From contig NZ_JADEWR010000006.1 in the NCBI RefSeq assembly GCF_015207525.1, forward strand, positions 1 through 42,705: 42,705 nucleotides of DNA. Direction: 5' to 3'. The position numbers were made by a program, and so were the translations under genes. This document shows positions 8,055 through 16,258 of the stretch, one piece after another; positions within the stretch are counted from its first letter, which is position 1, and each line of letters opens with the position of its first letter. The notes under the pieces were generated by a model, which saw nothing but the letters and a program-made list of their open reading frames with translations, made no database searches and had not been told where the DNA came from. Source of the stretch: Nodosilinea sp. LEGE 06152. Its GTDB lineage: Bacteria; Cyanobacteriota; Cyanobacteriia; Phormidesmidales; Phormidesmidaceae.

Positions 8055-8456
8055 CTAGGCGCAGTTGATCATCCAGGGGATACTAAATTTATCGATGGCC
8101 ATGCCAAAGCGCTTGGCCCAAAAGGTTTCTGACAGCGGCATTTGGATTTTGCCGCCCTCGGCCAGGGCATTAAAAATGCGCTCGGCCTCGGCCGGATCAC
8201 TCACCTGTAGCGATACCGAAAACCCTGCAGGAGTCTCGTACTGCCCGGGCATGCAGTCAGAGCCCATGATGCCCCAGTCGCCCCAGGTCAGCTGGGTATG
8301 CATAATTTTGCTGCCCAGTTCGGGGGGAACCTCCCACTCGGCGGGAGAGCCCTCAAACCTCAGCATGTCGCCTAGCTCGCCGCCCAAAATTTGGTGGTAG
8401 AAGGTAAACGCTTCCTCGCATTGACCGTTGAAAACAAGATACGGGTTCACTTGCAT
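8055..8456 (-). CDS. VOC superfamily protein, PhnB-like
   Basis: A 133-aa protein of the PhnB-like branch of the vicinal oxygen chelate fold (begins MQVNPYLVFNGQCEEAFTFYHQ; contains LGGELGDMLRFEG and AKRFGMAIDKFSIPWMIN). PhnB-like proteins are common in bacteria and their activity is mostly unknown. The start is supported by AAGGAA about 6 nt upstream. It is the last gene of a minus-strand run of accessory enzymes and starts 37 nt after the previous gene ends, so co-transcription is likely. Confidence 0.87.
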   Translation of the reverse strand: MQVNPYLVFNGQCEEAFTFYHQILGGELGDMLRFEGSPAEWEVPPELGSKIMHTQLTWGDWGIMGSDCMPGQYETPAGFSVSLQVSDPAEAERIFNALAEGGKIQMPLSETFWAKRFGMAIDKFSIPWMINCA

Positions 8457-8493
8457 GACAGTTTCCTTAGATGGTTGGACTTGAGTTGAGAAT

Positions 8494-8934
8494 TTAAGAA
8501 TTTAATGGGCTACTCCAGGGGTCGTAGGTGCCAAAATTCCACAGGTAGCCCTCTGGGTCACGACACGAATAGTCGCGCCCGCCGTAGTCTTGGTCTTGAA
8601 TGTCAATGACGATTTCGGCTCCGGCGGCGATCGCCCTTGCATAGTGTTGGTCAACCTCATCCACAATCAGGTACGGGCTTTGGGTGACCACATGGCCCAC
8701 CTGCTGAGGCGGCTGCTGGAGTTGACCAAAGCTGTCGTCGCGGGCAGAACCCAGCATGACCATGCCGTTGCCAAAGGACAGTTCGGCGTGGGCGATCGCG
8801 CCATCGTCGCCTGGAACAACCAAATGCTTTTCGAATCCAAACGCCTGGCAAAGCCACTCCACCGCCGCCGCTGCATCCCGATACCGCAGGGTCGGAATGA
8901 TAGTGGCTACGGTTTGCTTAGCAGTACTGGCCAT
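8494..8934 (-). CDS. VOC superfamily (glyoxalase/bleomycin resistance-like) protein
   Basis: A 146-aa protein with the paired beta-alpha-beta-beta-beta modules of the VOC fold (TLRYRDAAAAVEWLCQAFGF, then YLIVDEVDQHYARAIAAGAE, ending with RDPEGYLWNFGTY). The conserved final D/E-P-[ED]-G-x-x-W segment is typical of glyoxalase-like members. Activity cannot be assigned: members include isomerases, dioxygenases, epimerases and drug-binding proteins. It sits 72 nt after another VOC gene on the same strand and probably belongs to the same transcript. Confidence 0.87.
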   Translation of the reverse strand: MASTAKQTVATIIPTLRYRDAAAAVEWLCQAFGFEKHLVVPGDDGAIAHAELSFGNGMVMLGSARDDSFGQLQQPPQQVGHVVTQSPYLIVDEVDQHYARAIAAGAEIVIDIQDQDYGGRDYSCRDPEGYLWNFGTYDPWSSPLNS

Positions 8935-9006
8935 TGTCTTGATCTCCCTTGGACATAGAACATCAGAGCCGTTGGTCTACTGGTCGAAGCTGTAGGGGTG
9001 AGGCCG

Positions 9007-9372
9007 CTAGCGGGCGGGCTCCATGAAGCGCAGCTGGTTACCGTCAGGATCGGTAACGGTCATTTGGCAAAACCCCAAATTGTGGTTGGGTGGCTCTGTC
9101 ACCAAGACGCCACGCCGGAGAAAGTCCTGGTACCAATCGTCTACGTTCTCCACCACAAAGTGAACGAGGCCGCCGACCTGGCAATCGCCCGTGTGCTCGG
9201 ATAGGTAAATTCGCATGCGATCGCGCATCACAGACATAAACACCGGCAGGTGCGGCTCAAAGCGGTGCTCCCACTCCATCGCAAAGCCAAGCTGGTCGAG
9301 ATAAAACGCCTTGCTGCGCGCGTACTGCGTAATGCGCAGCGCCGGAATGACGCGTTGTTCAGGAAGCTGCAT
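9007..9372 (-). CDS. VOC superfamily protein, bleomycin-resistance-like
   Basis: A 121-aa protein that resembles the antibiotic-binding or bleomycin-resistance branch of the VOC fold (ALRITQYARSKAFYLDQLGF, VENVDDWYQDFLRRG, MTVTDPDGNQLRF). I set the start at the ATG at 9372 rather than a longer in-frame extension, because this gives the normal family N-terminus and a 14-nt overlap with the end of the upstream acetyltransferase gene, consistent with translational coupling. The family includes drug-sequestering dimers that lack catalysis. No metal-site residues were checked by structure. Confidence 0.85.
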   Translation of the reverse strand: MQLPEQRVIPALRITQYARSKAFYLDQLGFAMEWEHRFEPHLPVFMSVMRDRMRIYLSEHTGDCQVGGLVHFVVENVDDWYQDFLRRGVLVTEPPNHNLGFCQMTVTDPDGNQLRFMEPAR

Positions 9373-9919
9373 GGGGGACAGTCTCCACAGGGTTAAGACT
9401 GGCCCAATTAGCGCGATCGAGACGATACACAGCGCAATCGTCTTCGCCAAAGCGGCGGTGCTCCACAAACGTAAACCCGATCCGCTCGTAGAAGCGGCGG
9501 GCGCGGGTGTTGCTAGCTAGCGGGTCAATTAGCACCGCCGTAACCGAGGGGTCGGCAAAGCATCGCGCCAGCGCCAGCTGCATCATGGTAGTGCCATAGC
9601 CCTGGCCCAAATCGGCAGCTTCGCCAATCCAGATGTCGATCGCCCGCAGATGGGCCGGTACATCACCCCAGTAGTGGCTGTCTTCTCGGGCCGGGTCGAT
9701 AATTTGAATAAAGCCGATGGGGCGACCTGTCAGCTCGGCTATTAGCTGCTCCCGCCAGTTGGGGTTGTAGCCTAGCTCGGTTTCCCAAGCCCAGTCATCG
9801 TTGGGGTCGGCGGCAATCACGTGGGGCTGCTCATCCCAATGGCGCAGCAGAGGCGCATCGGCGGGAGTAGCCGCTCGTAGGTTAATTGAACCGGGGCTAG
9901 TTGAACTGGGGGCAGTCAT
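9359..9919 (-). CDS. GNAT acetyltransferase, AAC(6')-like
   Basis: A 186-aa GNAT N-acetyltransferase. The acetyl-CoA pyrophosphate loop is readable as GQGYGT, followed by DPLASNTRARRFYERIGF. That second motif, together with the preceding IDIWIGEAADLGQGYG, closely matches the aminoglycoside 6'-N-acetyltransferase (AacA4-type) branch and related siderophore or lysine acyltransferases. It probably transfers an acetyl group from acetyl-CoA to an amine, but the real substrate in this organism is unknown and chromosomal relatives often have no resistance role. It overlaps the downstream VOC gene by 14 nt. No clear Shine-Dalgarno precedes the ATG. Confidence 0.85.
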   Translation of the reverse strand: MTAPSSTSPGSINLRAATPADAPLLRHWDEQPHVIAADPNDDWAWETELGYNPNWREQLIAELTGRPIGFIQIIDPAREDSHYWGDVPAHLRAIDIWIGEAADLGQGYGTTMMQLALARCFADPSVTAVLIDPLASNTRARRFYERIGFTFVEHRRFGEDDCAVYRLDRANWASLNPVETVPHAAS

Positions 9920-10006
9920 GGCTGTTACCGGGGCCTAAACGCTGGTGAACCGCTCGACAGTATTTTAGTTCAATTGTACTACTTTGTCGGTAAATGAAAT
10001 GAATCT

Positions 10007-10576
10007 TTAAACGTCATTTGCCGATCGCGGCGGCAAAACGCCATAGCGCAACTCAGCGAAGTTTTGGCCATAGGTTCGAGCCGAGAGCAGCTTGAGGGGC
10101 GGGTCAACCCGACGCGGAAAGAGCGGTGCACCACCACCCAACGTGACTGAGGCAATCTGCACCACTATTTCGTTCAGCAGCCCGGCGTCGTAAAACTGAC
10201 CCGCCAAGTCGCCACCGCCGACAATCCACAGCTTTTTCTTCCCAGCGGCGATCGCCATATCTTGGTGGATGGGCCGCACATCGCCGCTGACAAAGCGCAC
10301 GTCGGCACCGGCAATAACAGGTAACTGGCGCGAGGTAAATACCCAGGCGGGCACTTGGTAGGGCCAGGGCTGGGTATTGTCTGCATCGGCGCTAAAGTCG
10401 TGGTCGTAGATCCACTGGTAGGTGGTAGAGCCCATGGCGATCGCCCCCACTTCCGCCAGAAAATCGTCAAACGTATTCGGCTCTAGCTCGCCGAACTGAA
10501 ACAGCCAGTCGAGGGAGTTGTCTGGGGCGGCAATAAAGCCGTCTAGGCTGGTAGCTGTATAAAACACAGTGGACAT
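10007..10576 (-). CDS. dihydrofolate reductase family protein (RibD C-terminal type)
   Basis: A 189-aa protein of the RibD-C/dihydrofolate reductase superfamily. The N-terminal strand and loop (YTATSLDGFIAAPDNSLDWL) and the NADPH-binding KKLWIVGGGDLAGQFYDAGLLNE segment are in the expected places. Stand-alone proteins of this group are thought to be NAD(P)H-dependent reductases, but few have known substrates, and it should not be taken for the essential folate enzyme. It lies between the beta-lactamase and acetyltransferase genes on the same strand, with 87 nt to the next gene. Confidence 0.85.
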   Translation of the reverse strand: MSTVFYTATSLDGFIAAPDNSLDWLFQFGELEPNTFDDFLAEVGAIAMGSTTYQWIYDHDFSADADNTQPWPYQVPAWVFTSRQLPVIAGADVRFVSGDVRPIHQDMAIAAGKKKLWIVGGGDLAGQFYDAGLLNEIVVQIASVTLGGGAPLFPRRVDPPLKLLSARTYGQNFAELRYGVLPPRSANDV

Positions 10577-10607
10577 AGGCTGCTTTCTGGTGCGTTTGGG
10601 GCTGAGG

Positions 10608-11468
10608 CTACAACAGATTTAAATCGCTGAGGCAGCGGCGGGTGAGTTCTAGGCGAGCGGGGCCATCGCTGTCCTGGCGCATGTCGATATTGGTGGCAAA
10701 CAGGTAGACGTTGTCGCCCTGCTCCAGGTAACCGACGTACCAGCCAACTTGGGTTTGATCGGCCTCCCCAAAGCCAGCCCAGCCGGTCTTGGCGCGCAGG
10801 GTATAGTCGGGGGTGCGCTCGACAATCATAATGTCTTTTACCGTAGCGATCGCTGCCTCAGAAAAAGGCAGTTCGTTGCGGTACAGGCGCTGCAAGAACT
10901 CAATCTGCTGCTGGGGCGTAATGCGTAGGTCGCCTTCCAGCCAAAAGCTATCGATCGCGCTGGGGCTGCCGATGGTCTGGTTACCGTAGCCCGCCGCGCT
11001 GACCCACTGCTGCATGCGATCGTGGCCAATGCGCCGCGCCAGCACTTGGTAGAACCAGACGGCGGATAGGTTAAAGGCCCTGCGCAGGTTCAAATCCTGG
11101 TTCCAGGCGGGAACCAGCCGCTCAATGCCGTCCCAGGTGAGCACCGCGACGTCATTGGTGATAACTCCGGTTTCAAGCGCAATCAGCGAGTTGAGAATTT
11201 TGAAGGTGGAGGCGGGGAGAAAGGGCTGGCGATTGCGATCGCCGTTGTGCTGGTAGGTTACATTTTGGTTCAAGTCGTGGATGATGATCGCCCCTTCCAG
11301 CCCAAGCTCTTGAAAGTGCTGGGCAAAACGAGCGTCTATGCGTTCTCTCTGCTCGGCAACTTGAGGCGCGATCGGGGTTGGGCTGGCCCCAGCTATAGCT
11401 GGCTGCATAGGAAGCACCAGCAAACCACCCGCCGCTAAGCCACACAACCACTGAAGGGCAGCGTCCAT
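10608..11468 (-). CDS. class D (OXA-type) beta-lactamase family protein
   Basis: A 286-aa exported serine beta-lactamase-like protein. All class D signature motifs are visible: STFK with Ser87 and Lys90, S-A-V at 135-137, Y-G-N at 161-163 and K-T-G at 227-229. Residues 1-27 look like a Sec signal peptide ending AIAG, so it should act in the periplasm. Cyanobacterial relatives include narrow-spectrum penicillinases; others are related to BlaR-type sensors, but no transmembrane sensor part is present here. It is the first gene of the minus-strand accessory block and sits 31 nt upstream of the RibD-C gene. Confidence 0.92.
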   Translation of the reverse strand: MDAALQWLCGLAAGGLLVLPMQPAIAGASPTPIAPQVAEQRERIDARFAQHFQELGLEGAIIIHDLNQNVTYQHNGDRNRQPFLPASTFKILNSLIALETGVITNDVAVLTWDGIERLVPAWNQDLNLRRAFNLSAVWFYQVLARRIGHDRMQQWVSAAGYGNQTIGSPSAIDSFWLEGDLRITPQQQIEFLQRLYRNELPFSEAAIATVKDIMIVERTPDYTLRAKTGWAGFGEADQTQVGWYVGYLEQGDNVYLFATNIDMRQDSDGPARLELTRRCLSDLNLL

Positions 11469-11805
11469 CGTTATCCATCTCTTATTGCGCCAGCGGGGTT
11501 AATTCTACAGGGTTATCAGACACTCAGGCAGACTGTAAATAAAGACTGACAGAGGTTGCAATGCTCTCGGGCGTAGGTATTAGGTCTAGTTTTTGGTCTC
11601 GGTAAACACCTGTAGCCAACCTAAAGCTACACGCACATAATGGAGCCCCATCGTCAACCCTATTGCTGTTATGGTGAAAATAGAAAACGCTAAAAGCTTG
11701 GCCAGCCTAGATTAATTTCTCTTGACATTGCGAATGGGATTTAAGCATTCTTTCTTGGTGCCAATAGTTGTTCTTCTCAACATGGCTCATCCCTAGGAGA
11801 AATAC
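11469..11805 (+). promoter_or_regulatory. divergent intergenic region with possible promoter for the Crp/Fnr gene
   Basis: This 337-nt region separates the minus-strand lactamase block from the plus-strand regulator. A TTGACA hexamer lies at 11722-11727 but no strong -10 follows at standard spacing (CATTCT at 11746-11751 is the nearest), so the promoter call is tentative. AGGAGA precedes the ATG at 11806. No RNA gene was recognised. Confidence 0.3.
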
Positions 11806-12522
11806 ATGTCTAACGTCCAAAGTTTTGATCCCCCGGTAAATCGTTTGCTTGCGGTTTTGCCCACGGAAGTCTATCAACGGCTCACTCCCCATTTAGAGCT
11901 GGTTTCACTGACAACCCAACAATCCATCTACGATGTTGATGAACCTATTTCTCACGTTTACTTTCCGCACCACTCATTAATTTCCTTAGTTACCTCAATG
12001 GAAGATGGCTCTACCATTGAAATCAGCCTGGTAGGGCGGGAAGGAATGGCGGGTATTGTGACCATTTTGGGCGGTAAAACCAAGGCTCACCGAGCCTACG
12101 TGCAGGTTGCAGGCCAGGCTATGCGCATGAAGGCCGCAACGTTAAAAGCTGAGTTCGATCGCGGCGGACCGCTACAAACCATGTTGCTTCGCTACTGCCA
12201 GGCTCTTTTAACCCAAGCGGCTCAGTACGTCGCCTGTAATCGATTTCACTCAACCGAGAAGCGGCTGGCTCGCTGGCTCTTGCTGGTGCGAGACTGTTTA
12301 CAAAGCGATACATTTCTGTTGACCCAGGAGTTTATGGGGGAAATGTTAGGTGTCCCCCGTTCTAGCGTCACGGTAGCCGCTGGCAACCTGAGTCAGGCTG
12401 GTCTAATTCGATACACCCGCGGTCAGATCGTGATTTTGGATGATGAAGCTCTAGAAAACTATTCCTGTGAATGCTATAGCGCCATTAAAAACGAGTTTGC
12501 TCATTTGCTGGGTTCCATATAA
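11806..12522 (+). CDS. Crp/Fnr family transcriptional regulator
   Basis: A 238-aa protein with an N-terminal cyclic-nucleotide-binding-like beta-roll (about residues 30-130; SISHVYFPHHSLISLV-type strands and EGMAGI), a dimerisation helix and a C-terminal winged helix (about 170-200; LTQEFMGEMLGVPRSSVTVA). The recognition-helix motif fits the Crp superfamily. There is no Fnr-type cysteine cluster at the N-terminus, and the phosphate-binding cassette of true cAMP receptors is not obvious, so the effector is unknown. This is not NtcA: its length and recognition helix differ. AGGAGA upstream supports the start. A perfect 40-bp palindrome lies 65 nt beyond the stop. Confidence 0.88.
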   Translation: MSNVQSFDPPVNRLLAVLPTEVYQRLTPHLELVSLTTQQSIYDVDEPISHVYFPHHSLISLVTSMEDGSTIEISLVGREGMAGIVTILGGKTKAHRAYVQVAGQAMRMKAATLKAEFDRGGPLQTMLLRYCQALLTQAAQYVACNRFHSTEKRLARWLLLVRDCLQSDTFLLTQEFMGEMLGVPRSSVTVAAGNLSQAGLIRYTRGQIVILDDEALENYSCECYSAIKNEFAHLLGSI

Positions 12523-12587
12523 GCAGAAACACTGCGCCTTATGTTGAAAATCCGACTGACATGACCGTTTAGATCGGTCTAGGATGG

Positions 12588-12627
12588 CTTTATTGTAGAT
12601 ACGTTAGCTAACGTATCTACAATAAAG
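12588..12627. repeat. 40-bp perfect palindrome
   Basis: Two contiguous 20-nt arms, CTTTATTGTAGATACGTTAG and its exact reverse complement, are centred on AGCT between 12607 and 12608 with no loop. An outer G-T and a G-C pair extend it further. It is AT-rich and lies between the Crp/Fnr gene and the receiver gene. No U-tract follows, so a simple intrinsic terminator is unlikely. Confidence 0.9.
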
Positions 12628-12748
12628 TCTCGGTTTGAATGGTTGTGCAGTCAGAAAGCCGTCAATGCAGAGAAGGTGACGAAACGACTTGTGCCCTTGG
12701 CTAATTCTAGGCTGTCCGCTGCACTTAGTCAGCCCTAAAGCACTGAAA

Positions 12749-13225
12749 ATGGACTTAGGACATGCCGGTTTGCTAGTAGAAGAACGTCAAGATAACTGCG
12801 GTAATTCTGATGATAATCTATCCTCGCTGCGGGGCCTACGGATTCTGATAGTTGATGGAGATGTCGATACCTTAGACATCTTTGGTTTTGTGCTGCAAGA
12901 AAAAGAAGCAGAGGTCTTTGGCACTACTTCGGCCGCCGAAGCAACTGCTAAAGCCAGTACCTGGTACCCAGATATTTTGATCTGTAATATCAGTCTTCCG
13001 GGTCAAGATGGCTATGCCCTACTCCACGAGTTGAGGGGTCTGCAGACCAATTCATCCAGAAACCTGACTGCCATTGCAGTGACAACGCTGCTTAGACATC
13101 AGGACTGTCTAAAGCTCTTGTCACACAGTTTTCAGTCGAAAGGTTTTCAGAAATATCTTCCCAAGCCAACAGATGTTTACGAACTTGTTACTGTTGTTGC
13201 GGAGTTGGCAAAACCGCAAACCTAG
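12749..13225 (+). CDS. atypical response-regulator receiver protein (Asp replaced by Asn)
   Basis: A 158-aa single receiver domain with a 30-residue N-terminal extension. The acidic patch is present (VDGDVD, Asp36 and Asp38), as are the conserved Thr112 and Lys139 (PKP). The residue at the phospho-acceptor position is Asn80 (ILICNISLPGQDG), where related proteins have Asp. Phosphorylation in the usual way is therefore not expected. I chose ATG 12749 over an upstream TTG at 12689, as nothing conserved lies between them; neither has a strong ribosome binding site. No output domain is present and no kinase is adjacent. Possible roles are constitutive protein-protein signalling or adaptor function. 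Confidence 0.8.
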   Translation: MDLGHAGLLVEERQDNCGNSDDNLSSLRGLRILIVDGDVDTLDIFGFVLQEKEAEVFGTTSAAEATAKASTWYPDILICNISLPGQDGYALLHELRGLQTNSSRNLTAIAVTTLLRHQDCLKLLSHSFQSKGFQKYLPKPTDVYELVTVVAELAKPQT

Positions 13226-13322
13226 GGGCTGTCATCAATTAGCCGCTAATGCTCCAAGCATCAGGGGGTATAGCTCCTAGCCTATTTTTGGGGTCGGGCG
13301 TGGCAGGAAAGTGGCGTTGGTC

Positions 13323-13805
13323 TTAGCGGGTGATGCTTAGCAGTACTGCTGCTCCCAGCGCGGCTACCGTGCGCACGTGGTTCCAGAATGTCCATATGGT
13401 GAGGTAGTTGGCCCAAAGGGTTGCGCCCTCGGTGCTGTCTGGTTTTACCACGGCCAGGGCATCGTTTAGCGGCACGTTAACGGCGATCGTTACCAAAATA
13501 GTGCCAACCAGGTAGAGCAGGCTGCCAGTGAGCAAGTAACCCGCACCGGGCTGATTACGGTTGGCCAAGACGGCGATGATCAGCCCCAAACAGGCCAGGC
13601 CCGTGCCAAACAGCGCTCCCATGAACCAGGGGTTGATGGCGGTGATGTTGATCGCCTGCATGGTGGCGATGCCCTGGGCGGGCGGCTGCTGTCCCAGGGC
13701 TCTCATCACAAACGTGGAGAAGGCGAAGAAGACTCCGGCAACCAGCCCACAACCGAGGGCGGTGCAGAGTTTGAGGGTGAACAATCCAGCATCCATAGGG
13801 GGCAT
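13323..13805 (-). CDS. DUF1772 (anthrone oxygenase-like) membrane protein
   Basis: A 160-aa integral membrane protein with four predicted helices: about residues 8-32, 55-82, 90-112 and 138-158. It matches the DUF1772 pattern (GVFFAFSTFVMRAL and AINITAINPWFMG near the N-terminus, VPLNDALA mid-protein, WNHVRTVAALGA at the end). Some fungal members act in anthrone oxidation; bacterial members are uncharacterised. AGGAGA lies 4 nt before the ATG. It is downstream of the azoreductase gene on the same strand, with about 90 nt between, and may be co-transcribed. Confidence 0.85.
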   Translation of the reverse strand: MPPMDAGLFTLKLCTALGCGLVAGVFFAFSTFVMRALGQQPPAQGIATMQAINITAINPWFMGALFGTGLACLGLIIAVLANRNQPGAGYLLTGSLLYLVGTILVTIAVNVPLNDALAVVKPDSTEGATLWANYLTIWTFWNHVRTVAALGAAVLLSITR

Positions 13806-13896
13806 AGTGTCTCCTGCTCCTGGTTGGGCAGGGTGTGATGGTGATGAAGGCTAGGCCTTTGACCATCGCACCCGCTATTGGTAGTCAACGTTCACA

Positions 13897-14529
13897 TCAA
13901 GCGGCAGCCAGTTGTGCTACCTGGGCTTGGGCCGCTGCAATGGAGGCGGCCAAGCTCTCGCTGCTGTGTTCGTCGTTTTCGACATGCACAAAGGTGATAT
14001 CGGTAATGCCAATGAATCCGAAGGCTACCCTCAGGTACGGGTCTTGGTGGTTCATGTGGCCGTAGCGATCGCCGGGGCCAAAGCCTGAACTACCGCGCGC
14101 TGTAATCACAAACATTTTTTTGCCCCGGAGCAGCGGTTTGTAGGGATCTTCTGCATCCTCGGGGTCGATCGCGAAGGTGCGGTCAACGCGAACGATTTGG
14201 TCAATGTAGGCTTTGAAGGTGCTGGGCACGCTGAAGTTGTACATCGGTACACCCACGACTAGGATATCGGCGGCGATCAGTTCGTCGATGAGTTGGTCAC
14301 TCACCCGGATTGCCTCCCATAGCTCCGGGGTGCGCTGGTTGTCGGGGGTATAGGCAGCGGCAATCCAGGGTTCATCAACGTGGGGCACGGGCTGACGACC
14401 CACGTCGCGATAGGTGACGGTGTCATGGGGATGATTCTGTTGCCAGGCTTCGACAAATTCGCGGGTCATGCGGCGGGAGTGGGAGCGATCGCCTCGTGGG
14501 CTTGAGTCAATGTGCAGCAGGTGCGCCAT
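13897..14529 (-). CDS. azoR: FMN-dependent NADH-azoreductase
   Basis: A 210-aa flavodoxin-fold quinone/azo reductase. The N-terminal FMN phosphate loop (HIDSSPRGDRSHSRRM), the VGVPMYNFSVPSTFKAYIDQIVR segment and the ARGSSGFGPGD region after the central strand match AzoR. The family reduces quinones and azo compounds with NAD(P)H by two-electron ping-pong chemistry in the cytosol, and is often linked to electrophile or thiol stress. GGAGG lies 5 nt before the ATG. It is separated by 99 nt from the Uma2 gene, on the same strand. Confidence 0.9.
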   Translation of the reverse strand: MAHLLHIDSSPRGDRSHSRRMTREFVEAWQQNHPHDTVTYRDVGRQPVPHVDEPWIAAAYTPDNQRTPELWEAIRVSDQLIDELIAADILVVGVPMYNFSVPSTFKAYIDQIVRVDRTFAIDPEDAEDPYKPLLRGKKMFVITARGSSGFGPGDRYGHMNHQDPYLRVAFGFIGITDITFVHVENDEHSSESLAASIAAAQAQVAQLAAA

Positions 14530-14628
14530 GGGGCCTCCAGGTCACTACTCGCTTAGCCTAGAAAACCTCGCTGACCGGGCGCTACTTAATTCTTGGGCGG
14601 CTGTCAAAATCTTGCGGCGAACTGCCGA

Positions 14629-15186
14629 TCAATCCAGCAAGCGCCGCACGGATATGGGCACATCAGGAAATGCGATCGGCGTAATGGTGCCTTCCGTTAG
14701 TGTGGTCTGGGATTGATACACCCCATTTACTGGGTTGCGCATAACTACAAGTTCCATGCGCTGGAGGTTAATCACCCAGTACTCGGGAATGCCTGCCGCA
14801 GCGTAGGCGTTTGCTTTTGGTTCCAAATCTTTCTTCAGGCTGGTGTCCGAAAACTCCATCAGCCAAAAGACGTTCTCTGGATAGGGGTGATGCTGCAAAT
14901 ACTCTCTACCCAAGGGCTGCACTACCGCAAGATCGGGTTCTGGCTCAGACTGGGTAGCGGGAATGGTGATAGGGTGGCTTTCGCGAATTTGCGCCTGCTC
15001 AACCAGTAAGGCTCTGAGGTAGTCCCCAACGGTGCTGGCGTAGTAGGCGTGAGGTTCTCCTTCGGGGGGCATTTCAATGATTTCTCCGTTCAAAAGCTCC
15101 ACCCGACGATCGCTAAGAATGCCCGCCGCAATCATTTGGTGGTAATCCTCAAGGGTCCATTTTGCGATCGCAACGTGGGGGGTCAT
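14629..15186 (-). CDS. Uma2 family putative endonuclease (DUF820)
   Basis: A 185-aa protein of the Uma2/DUF820 family, which is hugely expanded in cyanobacteria and has a PD-(D/E)xK nuclease fold. The fold's acidic and basic residues are visible: Asp in EPDLAVV, Glu in LMEFSD and Lys in LEPKANAYAAAGIPEYWVIN. No biochemical role is established for most members; a link to mobile DNA or stress has been proposed. It is divergent from the AraC gene at 15305 (118 nt between). A candidate remnant of another family member lies at 32112-32252. Confidence 0.88.
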   Translation of the reverse strand: MTPHVAIAKWTLEDYHQMIAAGILSDRRVELLNGEIIEMPPEGEPHAYYASTVGDYLRALLVEQAQIRESHPITIPATQSEPEPDLAVVQPLGREYLQHHPYPENVFWLMEFSDTSLKKDLEPKANAYAAAGIPEYWVINLQRMELVVMRNPVNGVYQSQTTLTEGTITPIAFPDVPISVRRLLD

Positions 15187-15304
15187 CGCTTTTCTCTGTC
15201 GCTGTGAGAGTGAGAACTCGCCTATTGTTCCATTCTGCCAGATAGACTTGAGGTGGCTGGGCAGAGGGGCCTGGCGTCACCTGTCTCCAACAGAGAATTT
15301 AGCT

Positions 15305-16219
15305 ATGAACGCAGCTAAAACCAGGCGTGCTAAGGGTTCACAAAACCGCCCAGGGATCGGTAACGCTGAGTTTACCTGCCTTCCCACATTGTCGAGCCGA
15401 GACCTGGGCTGGGAGCACGTTCAGGTAGAGCAGTTTCAGCATCCGCCGGGGGAATGTCGGATCGCCTCAGAAGCGGAGCACACGATTTGCCTGTCGTTGG
15501 CGACTCGTCCGGTGCGATTTTTGCAGATTAAAGACGGTAAAACCCACAGCAGCCTCTACGGCAAAGGTGATATCTCTATTACTCCGGCCCAGACGTCGTT
15601 TTTTGCCCGCTGGCAGGATGACGACCACTATCTTGAGCTGCGGCTTAACTCGGGTTTTATGGCCACCGTCGCGCAAGAATCTCTGGGGCTAAACCCCGAT
15701 CGCATCGAGCTGATTCCCGAATTTCGCTTGCGGGATGGGCGGCTGGAGGCGATCGCCCTGATGCTGCTGGGTGAACTCAACCAGGCCAACCCCGGCGGCC
15801 AGCTCTATGTCGAGTCGCTGACCAATCTGCTGGCGGTGCACTTGCTGCGGCAGTATGCGGTGGCCAGACCGCCAGTGCCCATTCACCCCGGTGGATTACC
15901 CCAGCGTCGGCTCTTGCCGGTATTAGATCACATCCACGAGGCGCTGGATGCCGATTTGAAGCTGGCGGATTTGGCGGCGATCGCAGGTCTCAGCCCCTTC
16001 CATTTCAGCCATCAGTTTAAGCAGGCGCTGGGGGTAACTCCCTACCAATACGTGCTGCAACAGCGCGTTGAGCGGGCCAAGCAGTTGTTGAAACAAACCA
16101 ACCACTCTATTGTGGAAATCGCCCTGCTCTGTGGGTTCAACAGCCACAGCCACCTGAGCAAACAGTTTCGCCAGGCCACCGGCACCACCCCCAGCGCCTA
16201 TCGAGCCGCCGCGCAGTAA
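15305..16219 (+). CDS. AraC family transcriptional regulator
   Basis: A 304-aa protein with an N-terminal AraC-type sensing region (residues about 25-190) and a C-terminal double helix-turn-helix: first helix pair around 218-240 (LADLAAIAGLSPFHFSHQF), second around 268-290 (SIVEIALLCGFNSHSHLSKQF), then TPSAYR. The effector is unknown. ATG 15305 was chosen; a longer frame starts at 15248 but has no support. The gene is followed 39 nt later by a thioredoxin-fold gene and murE. Its targets may be the divergent Uma2-azoR-DUF1772 genes, which is inference from orientation only. Confidence 0.88.
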   Translation: MNAAKTRRAKGSQNRPGIGNAEFTCLPTLSSRDLGWEHVQVEQFQHPPGECRIASEAEHTICLSLATRPVRFLQIKDGKTHSSLYGKGDISITPAQTSFFARWQDDDHYLELRLNSGFMATVAQESLGLNPDRIELIPEFRLRDGRLEAIALMLLGELNQANPGGQLYVESLTNLLAVHLLRQYAVARPPVPIHPGGLPQRRLLPVLDHIHEALDADLKLADLAAIAGLSPFHFSHQFKQALGVTPYQYVLQQRVERAKQLLKQTNHSIVEIALLCGFNSHSHLSKQFRQATGTTPSAYRAAAQ

Positions 16220-16258
16220 CTGCCCTTCCTGTGACCGACTCCATGCCAAACTAACCCT

